From assembly GCF_014839805.1 (NCBI RefSeq), contig NC_051115.1:5392600-5456599 (forward strand): a stretch of 64,000 nt of DNA. Reading direction: 5' to 3'. The first letter of the stretch is position 1. Every line of letters begins with the position of its first letter. This document shows positions 10,901 through 22,800 of the stretch, in pieces. The translations under genes were made by a program, and so were the position numbers. Source of the DNA: Manduca sexta (lineage: Eukaryota > Arthropoda > Insecta > Lepidoptera > Sphingidae). The notes beneath the pieces are model-generated. The model saw only the letters and a list, made by a program, of their open reading frames with translations, was not told where the DNA came from and searched no databases.

Positions 10901-13900
10901 TCGCTGTCAAAAAGTTGTGACTTGACATATCACATGAATTGTATTTTTAACAACCAGATTCTTAGCAGTAAATCACAATCTAGTCTATAAGACTAATAAG
11001 CAATACAATTCTAAGTTAATTTTCCAGGCTTTAAGCTTACTACAACTAAGAATAATGTTCTAGGCACTTTTTTAGAGTCTGGTAACATAAAAATAAACTC
11101 TTTGTTATATATAATTAGGACTAACACTATTATTTGATAATTTTAATTGTTTTTAATACGTGTTTATTAAACAGAGACCATCTTAAGATGTTGATTTTAA
11201 CCTAATAGCGTCTTAGTTGATATCGCACCTCAGAGCGAAACTGAGGACGCCATATCGTATTGGATTGGATCTATTAAAAATTGATATTTTATAAACTAGA
11301 CAATGCTCGCAAATGCGCGTGCGTGAAATATTTTTCTTGATATAAATAAAATAGTTTTATTGACAAATCTTTGGTATTTAAATTATCAAGGATCAATCTC
11401 TGCTTGAGTATTTCGAAGATACGCGAATTCGCTCACACTTGGTCAGCGTGGACTAAGGCCTAAGCCTTCTTAGTCGAGATGTCCCGAGACCAATAGGACA
11501 GTATATGATACAGGGCTGATATTATATTTGTTACCTCTGCTGGGGGATCTGCAAGCACAGTACAAAGAAGCTCAGCTCTGAATCCTTCTCCGGTGTGCAC
11601 CCAGGACCTCTCCACTGTGATCTCTGGCGGGTCTGGAAAAGTATGGAATATAATTTTTTTTTTTTTTTTTAAATAGTGTAGTAGTTAATACTTAGCGGCG
11701 ATAGCCTAGTTGGGTGTGGAACGGACTGCCGAGACGAATATCCGCAGGTTCAAATCACAAGGGCACACACCTCTGACTTCTAAAAAAAATCATGTGTGTA
11801 TTCTTTGTGAATTTATCGTTCGCTTTAACGGTGAAGGAAAACATCGTGAGGAAACCTGCACATCTGAGAAGTTCTCTATAGGAATTTCGAGGGTGTGTGA
11901 AGTCTACCAATCCGCACTACGGCGTGGTGGACTAAGGCCTAATCCCTCTCAGTAGTAGAGGAGGCCCGTGCTCAGCAGTGGGCAAGTATATAATACAGGG
12001 CTGATATTATTATTATTATTAATACTTAAACTCTAGCTCTTGGTATAAAATACAATTTTTTTCATAAAATAAGGGAGTATCTGTAGCCGAACTAGGAAGA
12101 GCCTGTTTTTTGTTCTTCAGCGATTTTTCCTGGATATATTTATCTAATAGTGACAAATTTAATAACTATTTCATTATAAAAACTCACTTGTGTACAAGTT
12201 AAATTGGAGTGTATGTGGGGTAAAATCTTTGGTGGTAGACATCTTTGTGATCCAATGTTTTGTGTTTATCAACAGTTTATGGGCAGGTGAGACGCAAACA
12301 ATGAGAATAGAGTTTGAGAAAAATCAAAAAAAAATTGATATTACTAATAGAGTTTTAGTTCGGACCCAACGAATTCGCCTCAATTTTTCCCAACGGTGTT
12401 GAAATCTCTTTTTGGGAAATCAGTTCAACGGTTCATCAGGACATCGTCAGACAGAATTACTTTCGAATTAATTAGATGTAAATATACTCACATAACGGTG
12501 AAGAAAAACATCGTGAGGAAACCTGCACATCTGAGAAGTTCTCTATAGGAATTTTGAAGGTGTGTGAAGTCTACCAATCCGCACTAGACAAGCGTGGTGG
12601 ACTAAGACCTAATCCCTCTCAGTAGTAGAGGAGGCCCGTGCTCAGCAGTGAGCAAGTATATAATACAGGGATGATATTATTATATATTATTATACTCACA
12701 AAGCACTTGCAGCTGAAACTCCGTCACCACCGGGGGGCCGACCCCATTGTCAACAGTACACGCGTACACTCCGCTGTGGTGCCGCTCCAGGCGGGAGAGC
12801 TGGAGCTGAGGACCTTCGCCCAGCCGCGTACTGCTGTCATTCTGGAAGTAAAGCTTCTTGGCATTTATTGGATGCTATTGGGCATGTTGGAGAGGAAGGA
12901 TGGGCGAGATATGTACGTGATGCATAGAGAATGAAGACGAAAGACAAAAGAGTAGTTGACTTTTCTTAAATAGATTTGAAAATGATATTCATCCAAATCT
13001 ATCGAAAAGAATTTTCAAAGCAATAATAAATGAGAAAATTTAATAATGAATTATTCACTATCAATAGACCTAGTAGTAAATATTATGATTTACCCTAATA
13101 CTAATAGTATAGCGTACCTTATCGAAATCAGATAACACACAACACTACCGCCATCTATTATTAAAAACACTAACCAGTTTGTGCCAAGTGACAGACGGCA
13201 CGGGATTGCCGGCCGCGCGACATTCGAGCACAGTGGCGCCGCCGCGGCGCGCGGTTGCATGCCGAGATTCGGGGGACGCGCGAACACTTGGAGGCACGAG
13301 CACCTCTACCGTATGCACTTGGTCTCTTGCCACTCGATCTGATATTTGACAGACGTAATCTCCTGCATCCTGGAAGAAAGAGTTTTTATATTAAGCATTT
13401 TATACGAGCATGTTTTTATTACATAGATACGTTGTCCGAGCTCAATACTGGCAAGACGAAAGCAAGGTAATTGCCCGACATTCACTTATTCAACCTCCAA
13501 ACAATGTCGCGGCTAGTCGGCTTACTAACTTTTTGTATTTATATAATTAAAATGCCTTCCTGTGATTTTAGACGATGTACAAATTATACTCCAATTGTGA
13601 ATGAACAAACGTGTCACTTCATACGTTAGTCAAAGTGTACACTATTTAACTTATTTTTTAACTAATAAATGCATTTCATTCGACTGTCGTGGCGACGGGG
13701 CGGTTGACCCTCGGGCCCACTCGGGATCACTCGGGCCATATCAATGCGAGCTGCTAGGGCTGTACATGTGACTATAGTAAATACTGCGCTGTTTTTATAT
13801 GCAATTTTGTTAGTGTATGACGCGTCTATTTGTAAATCGTCATTGGATCCCACTGCACCTTATGGTAAGTGGAGTTGACTCTAATAGAATGTCGAATGAC

Positions 13901-16900
13901 AAGACATGATAACCCCTCGGCAGTCGACACAATTATGCCGGCATGTTGGAAACGTATACACAGGCTGATCCCGGAACGCGACACAATTACGCGGGTCACT
14001 ATGGCGGGTTTTAAAGTTAAAGTTAAAGTTACGCAACAAACATGTATGATGGAATTATTCCTTTCAAAAAGTTCTAAAAAATCACTACATAGTATAAATA
14101 TATTATAGAACAAAGTCCTCCTTCGCATCGATCTGCCTGTCTAAACGCAATTAACTTAACATTTTATTTATTTATTTGAAGTACTTCTACTATAAGTTTA
14201 TAGTCATTATTAAACAAATACTTTGTATATTTGTTTCGAAAAATAAGCGCTGATAGCCTAGTTGCTTGTGGAACGGACTGCCGAGACGAATGTCCGCAGG
14301 TGCAAGTCCCAAGGGCACACACCTCTGACTTTTCTAAAAAAAATTGTGTGTATTCTTTGCGAATTATCGCTTGCTTTAACGGTGAAGGAAAACATCGTGA
14401 GGAAACCTGCATACCTGAGAAGTTCTCTATAGGAATTTCGAGGGTGTGTGAAGTCTACCAATCCGCACTACAGCGTGGTGGACTAAGGCCTAATCCCTCT
14501 CAGTAGTAGAGGAGGCCCGTGCCCAACAATGCTACAGTATATAATACAGGGCTGATGATGATGAAACAAATACTTTGTATATTTGTTTTGAAAAGTTAAA
14601 ATTGATGAAGGCGAAGGAAGATAGAGAAGTATGCCAAAATCGTGCAAAGATGCAATACATATCCTGCCTACCCCTATGGAATAGAGGCGTGATACTATGT
14701 GTGTATTTTGTCACAACACAATGAATTATAAAAACTGTAAAGTCTATAATGGTATTTAACTTTTAAAAAGGAACCTCATTTCTGTTTCAAATAAAGTAGT
14801 CAGATCCGAAAATTTATTTTAAAAGGATAATGCTTCCAATTGCCATAATAACATTAGGTGGGGGCAGGGAGGGATTTGGCGCGCGTTGTGGGGGTCATGA
14901 CCGCTCTAAGTCTAGTTTTAGTTCACAAGTCTTTTAATTATGAGTTATATAAAGCACTATTTTGTTGCTAGTAAGATATATGTTATATCCATTCGGATAG
15001 CGACCACTGTACACAAGATAAACCTCGCCATAATGGCTCACGTAAGTGTGTCGCGTTCCGAAAACAGCCTGTGTATATCCAGTTCCAACAGGCCGGCACA
15101 ATTGTGTCGACTGTCGAGGGGTGACCATCTCTCGTCATTTCTATTGCACAGTTTCAAGGTGTTGGTTTTTCTACTGTTTATTAGTCGTATCGCTTACAAT
15201 CAGACGAACGGCGGGCAGGTTCGTCATTTAAAGCAATAAAAAAAGGCTTGGAGGCAGTTATAAATCAGTTTATTTGTATTTTAAGCATAAATATTAGTTT
15301 TAATGTAAATTAGGTTGCTGTCCCTCTTAATGAGTGGTGATTTGAGATATGAGAGCATAGTTGGAATAGGTTAGATTAGGTTATAGCCAGTATAAATTAG
15401 CACATTTCATATTAATTTTACTAATCTTTGAAATTAACCTAGAGCGTTTGTTTATAATATACTAGCTTTTAACTACGAGTCCGCCCGCAAAAAAAGTATT
15501 TCTCGGTAACACTCAAGAGTAATATTATTGAAAAAAATTACCAATTAGTGAAAAAAAAATATGTAAAGTGCCACGCAGTTTGTATTGTTGTGTTTCACAT
15601 CCTCCACTACAACTCCTGTAAGCCAGGATCAGAAGTAGCACGCATTTTATGACACCGAGCGATGAAGCTCGGCGAGTCTTAGGGAAAACTAATATGTCAT
15701 TATCCCGCAACGAAATTAATCAAATAAAAAGATAGGGAGTTGGAAATGTCCTCTTCCCTCCATAGCAATGCGGGTGACAAAATAATGATCTAAGGAGGCG
15801 TTTTAACCTCAAGGATAGGGACGTTTACAACTAGATAAGCTAGTTATAAAGCACCACGGATAAAATTAAAAGAAAGAGTTCTATAACATCACACTCAACA
15901 AAAGTAAAAAAGTGGACACAAGAGTTTTATTATAACATTTCTTGCTTGAATTGTCTTAATATCTATAACAAATGACCCCCAAAACCACCCAACGCCGTCC
16001 CATCGTATAAAATTTTTCTAAGCCGTCAGAAATGCTAAACACCACCCTAAAAGCTAATTGTCCGTTGACTTACGGTAATGGCGGAGTGCTCGTTATTTTT
16101 TATAACCTCAAATACCAAGATTTCGCGCCTTTTTCATGTACGTTTGGCGGGAATTTTGTAATTTTATAACACGCTAGAATTTATGTGGGAACTTGGTAAC
16201 GTTATGTGGTGTTTTAAAGTTATTTGGTGTTATTGCTTGACTAGGATAAACAATCATTCGTTGTTCGTTGAAATATGGAAATTATTTCTTGTACATACAA
16301 TGCGGAAAGTGGGTGAACCCAATGACGTTTTACAAATAGACGCGTCATAGACTAACAAAATTGTATATAAAAACAGCGCACTATTTACTATAGTCACATA
16401 CCTGTACAGCCCTAGCAGCTCGCATTGATACGGCCCGAGCGTCGACTGCCGTGAACATCTAGTTTATTGATCTCTGGTCACCATGACAGTCGAATAAAAT
16501 GCATTTATTAGTTAAAAATAAGTTAGTAAGCGGACTAGCCGTGACAGTGGTTGGAGGTTGATTTAGTGAATGTCGGGTAATTACCTTGCTTTCGTCTTGC
16601 CAATATTTAGCTGGGACAACGTATCTATGTAATAAAAACATCTTAAGGTGCACCAGCTCCGCCTCTGCCTACCACTTCGGAAAAAAAGACGGGAGTGTAC
16701 ATTCTATACATATAAAACTAAGTCTCCAATGATCGATTTTCTCAAAATTTACTAAACGGATTTTTGTACGGTTTACTAAAAGATAGTGCCATTCTTGATG
16801 AAGGTTCAGGTTAATAGTACATTACGGTTTTATGTAAATTGAAATATAACGATTAATATTGAAGAGGTCGCGTGTTTGTAAAAAATCTCGTGGGTTTTAC

Positions 16901-19854
16901 GCGGGATAAATGTTTGACACACTGATTTTAACGAGAAGCCACGGGCATGGCTATATAAGGTTACAAATAGTTTGCAGTTTACGTACCTGCGGCCCGACGT
17001 CTGTGATCTGCAAGTTGTAACCATCAACCAGCCTGAATCTCTCGTCCCTCGTCACCATGAGGCTCGCAGCCGTGAGCACTGCAGGACCTCTCCTCCACAG
17101 CAACACCAGCGAACCTGCACAATGAATTAGCAATGAGTTTATGATTTGTTCTTTCGAAATTGAACTAGTTTTTGGATTTTATTTGGGTTTTTTATAATTT
17201 TCTATCGATTTTTCGAAGATTGTAGCTTGCGTGGTCGCGGAGCGGACTGTGATTTTATTTATTTATTGAACCAACAAAGTGAACATCATTACAGTCATAA
17301 AAAACAATACTCCAAGTTACATATGGTAGATGCCACCTCAATTATAGGTACAAATGACAAGCTTATACAGACAGCAGCCAAAAAATAAATATAATAAAAT
17401 TGAGCCAAGATTAAGAAAGAAATAATACACCATAATTGTTACTGTTAAGCTTAAAGTACAATTACATATTCTGTTCCTACCATAATTTTAGATAAAATAA
17501 ATTTAATTAGTCACATCGAATACAAGGTGAGTAGGCCTTACCGATTATCAATTTCAAGTTGATTTTAAAACTGTAAAGACTATTCGAAAATATATCAATT
17601 TAATTTTCGTCGTGCACCTACATGTTACAGTTATAATTTATTTTAAAAGGATAAATAAAAACACAAAGCAATAACTAAAGCTATTTAGAAGCCATGGTAA
17701 AATAGCTACATTATTACTATATTATCTTATGGCTTGGATAAGGTGACAGAAAGAGATGCATACTTATTCACGCATTAGAAATTTATAAGGTTGTCGCCAG
17801 TTGACGCCACTTATTTATTCTAGTAATATCTCATATGCGCGGTGACCTTCCCACGCGTATGAGATTCAACACCAATGAACTTACCCAGGTTCTGCACCTG
17901 ACATGGCAGCAGCAGTGTGTCTCCAACAACAGTCCTGAACGAATGTCCCCGAGACAGGAATCTAGGGCCGTCATCTGTAACAAACAAGGATGATGAAAAT
18001 CTTTTAATTATTTTTTGTTAACAAGCGCTAATACCTGGCATTGATATTGTTTTTTTTTTGTATTACGAGAATTTCCCGCCCTCACACCCACTACAACTCC
18101 TGGAGGATCAGCAGTGGCACGCATGACATCGAGCGGTGAAGCTCGCCGAGTCTCAGGGAACACTTGTCATTATCCCGCAACGAAATTAATCAAATACAAA
18201 GATAAGGAGGAGTTGGAAATATTAATTGTCCACTTCCCTCCATAGCAATGCGGGTGACAAAATCATGGTCTAAGGAGGCGTTGTAACCTCAAGGATAGGG
18301 ACGTTTACAACTAGATAAGCTAGTTATAAAGCACCACGGATAAAATTAAAAGAAAGAGTCCTATCACATTATTTTTTTTTTGTATTAGTCCGGAGTCTGG
18401 AATTGCGCTAGAGAGGCGATAGGCTCGCCCCCTATCACATCATGGGAAAGAACACATGAGTCGAAGAGTATTCCATGATTGCGCCTCTGCCTACCCACTT
18501 AGGAAAAAGGCGAAATATTCACCATGGCCGAATTCATTCTGCGAGGATCATCAATCTAAACATTAATAAATAAGTTTTAAAATTTGTGAATACGGCTGTC
18601 AGTTTATGGAATACAAAACTAAAGTCGGTTTTAAAGTAATATTTTTTACTTTATTCCGATCCACATTTCTCTGTCAGATGCATGCAGAAGTTTTTGAGAG
18701 ATGGTATTGTTTGAAAAACTTGGTGAAACTCAGCCCGTTCTTTAGCTGGCTTATTCAATTTTTTTAATACTAGCTTCCGCCCGCAACTTCGCCCGCGTGG
18801 ATTTCGGACTTCAAAAATGGAGGAGGTGCTCAATTTGTCGGGATATTTTTTTAATGTATGGTGGTATGCAGGTGGTGCGATTGTCCGGTTACTGTTTGAT
18901 GATGGGATCCTGGTGAAATCGAAGGAACTCCTCTAATATTAAAGGCAAACCTATAACGACTTCGGTATTTTATATAGCATAGCTGTTGTCCGCGACTTCG
19001 TCCGCATTTCCGTCGTTTTTCGTAAAAAAAAGTAGCCTATGTCCTTCCTCACGGTTCAGTGGTTTTGATGTAACAGAAAGATTAACTTTCGTATTTTAGT
19101 AGGGAAATATAATATGTCAATCTACAATACTGTTGAAAATATCGCAATACGGAACCGCACAATATTATTGTTAATAGCTGTGCCCGCGACTCTGTCAGCG
19201 TGTAATTTCTTGCTTTTAATTCTTAAAATTCTTCTTGATACTTCTTCTTGATTATACATAAGGTACACTCTAGGTGCCAAGCAAGCCGCCTGCCTGTGCG
19301 TTCGCGACCTTATATATATACAAAAATAATCCTTATAGCATGATTCAGTATTCACGCGTGATGGCTTATTATTAGCGTATTTCATGTATAACTTTGGTGT
19401 TTCTATACCGATTTCTATGATTCTTTTTTATGGAGTATTTAATAATGTTAACTTTTTTAATTAGGGATGACTGAGAGTGTTATAAACGTAAGAGTAGACA
19501 AATATAATGAGAAAGCTTCGAACTGCTAAGCTATCGGGAGTTACACGTGTTATTGTGAGTCAACCATAAAAGATAGACATATGCTGTCGTGGGATATTTT
19601 TTACATAATTTTAAGGAGATCATTTCCGTCATACATGATTTCTGTGTAGCTTTAACCATTAAGGTTGCACACGCGACGGAAGCTTAAAAAATGGAGTAAC
19701 TTCTCCCGTTTTCCCAACATTTCCCTTCACTGCTCTGCTCCTATTAATTGTAGCGTGATGAAAAGTATACTATAACCAGCACAGGAGTATGACAAATAAT
19801 TGTACCAAGTTTCGTTAAAATCCGTCGAGTAGTTTTTGTTTCTATAACGGTTAT

Positions 19855-19887
<33 letters not shown>

Positions 19888-22800
19888 AATTTTACTAATT
19901 GCATTTTTGGCATCAGTATCGATCCCTAATCACCCCCTGATAGTTATTTTGGAAATATATTTCATGTACAGAATTGACCTCTCTACAGATTTATTATAAG
20001 TATAGATATAGATAGAAGATAGATATAGATAGATAGATAATATGTTTTTATTGCTTTGAATGATGAGACGAGCTTGCCGTTCGCCTGATGGTAAGCGATA
20101 CGATCGGGAAACAGTAGAAACACTAACACCTTGAATTACAAAGTGTTTGGTATTCCACTGCACTCGCCATCCTGAGACATGAGATGTTAAGTCTCATTAT
20201 GTCCAGTAGTTACACTGGCTACAATGTCCTTTAAACCGGAACACAACAGTGACTACTTGGCGGCAGAAATAGACATTGCGGTGGTACCTACTCAGACGGA
20301 CTCTCACATATGAGAGACCTAGCACCAGTAAGTATGCACACGTTATATTGTCAATCTTTATGAAATATTGTCCGTTGCTCCGCCCGAGTGAAAGAGTTTT
20401 CCGGGATAAAAGTCCCGCTATATATTTTCCTGGGATAGGAAAAGGTCTATCGTAGTTTTTGAGTTTATCATTCAGACAGGCAAACAGATGTGGCGGGGGA
20501 TATTTTTTTAATTTTAAGAGAAACAATTCTGTCATACTTGATTGTTGAGACTGGCAAGAGATGATTACCTCTCGGTAGTCGACAATATTATGCCGGTTTG
20601 TTCGAACCGGATACACAGACTGATCTCAAACCGCATTACATGGCATTTCTTTAGTAAATTTTTCAATTCGAATACTGGCAACACTCTTATCTGTAGTTTG
20701 TACAAATCTCAACCACCTTATTTTTTTCCGCCCCAAGTTTAATCTACAAAGAAATATCTTTATTAATAAATTAATAGAAGCAGAATCAAATTTTCCTAAA
20801 TCAGTACCAGAATTATTGAAGAAGATATTTTATCGACCAATGTTCCAGTACGTGCGATCTACGATCGAAGAATTGTAATTTTTAGTTTAAAATTAGAAAA
20901 CTTGCAACATGAATAATTCTAAGAAATTGTATTTTATGTAAGACAGGCTCAATGGACTTGTTTTCAGAGCCGTAATAAATAAATAAAAAAAAATAGTTCG
21001 TGCAAGAACGTGTCGCCGCCATGTTTGATTTGTAGTTCAACTAGATTTTCATACTTACACTTTTATATATGTATAACACTATATTTAATATGAATATATT
21101 TTTTAGGCTTGTTTCGTGTAACCAAAACCAAGATAAAATGGGGGACAGATGAATCATTCACAGTTTGTGGCATGATTTCCAAATGAAATATAAATAATGT
21201 TCAGATCGTTAGTGGTACTATATACTTGACAGTGTTGTTTAAGGCGATACCTCAAGGTCCATTTTCATACATTTTGTTTCGGCTTTAATCTGGGTAACTA
21301 AACAAGTATTGGCAAGTAAAGAATTTAAATTCACGTCTAGTTAGTGATTAGTTCTCGCAGTTGAAAGAAAAACGTAAAAATAATTAATAATCATGGATAT
21401 TTCGGCCTTTAAAATTTAATATGACGAAATTTTAAAGGCAGAAATATCCATGATCCATGATTTTACATTTTTCTTTCAACTGCGAGAACTAATCACTAAC
21501 TAGACGTGAATTTAAATTCTTTACTTGCCAATACTTGTTTAGTTACCCAGATTAAAGCCGAAACAAAATGTATGAAAATGGACCTTGAGGTATCGCCTTA
21601 AAAGTCCTTATTTTCTCCCATAAACATTTATTAGTTTAAGGACCTCCAACGAAGGATACACGGCATATAATAAATACAATGTCGTAGCATTTGTACAATT
21701 AGCAATGTGACGTGCCTCTTCAATTATACAGCACGCAAATTATATATTGGTACAGCGGCAAAAATAATAATATTAGTTATTAATATTATTTAGATATATA
21801 AGTAGAAACTTAAAACAGACATGTTATGCAAAAGAGCGTCATATTCTTCACTACATAGTATAAAACAAAGTCGCTTTCTCTGTCCCTATGTGTGCTTAAA
21901 AATTTAAGACTACGCAACGGATTTTGATGCGATTTTTTTAATAGATAGAGTGATTCAAGAGGAAGGTTTATATGTACAATAATAACATCCATTAAATAGT
22001 GAAGAAATACTGTTATTTTGTTATGTTATACCCGTGCGAAGCCAGAGCGGGCCGCTATGTTTTTATATACAACGTTCACAGTTTTTCTGTAGTGTATTTA
22101 GTATCAGCATTGCACCCGTGCGAAGCCGGGGCGGGTCGCTAGTCAGTAATAAAGTTTTAAATCAAATCAGTAATTTTAGCGTTGCCAACATTTTAGTCTA
22201 TTTTATTTACTGCTTACAACTGTACTTTTACACATAACTCATCCACTACAGAAAACAAACGAAGTCAGCCGCGCGCAGTTCCGCCCCGGAGACGGTAAAT
22301 TACTTGCGCCCCGGCGGGATGTAGGGGGTTGCGGAGGGAGCTGGTTCGTTTCCGACTGTGCCGCGATAATTGCTTATTGTTGTTTTATTGTACGGATTCG
22401 GTTAGCCACGCGAAATGTGCCATTTTCCACGCTTTTTTTTGGACAAGTGTGGTGTCAAATTATGCATACATAGACCAGAGTTTATATTTTTTTCCATAGA
22501 CTCTTTTCAAGGTTCTTATGTCAAGTTAAGCTTTGTTTATTAAAGTTCAATACATTAAATGTATGTATACTGGTGATAGCCTAGTTGGTTGTGGAACGGA
22601 CTGCCGAGACGAATGTCCGCAGGTTCAAACATACCTTTGAGTTTTCTAAAATTATGTGTGTATTTATAAATGAACGCTTGCTTTCGGTGAAGGAAAACAT
22701 CGTGAGGAAACCTGCATACCTGAGAAGTTCTGAATAAGAAATTCGAGGGTGTGTAGTCTACCAATCCGCACTACAGCGTGTTGGACTAAGACCTAATCCC

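Noticed and set aside
19857..19884. (CAGA)n microsatellite as an independent feature
   Set aside because: Present at the same place in the inverted copy at 37828, so it is part of the Rep-G repeat.
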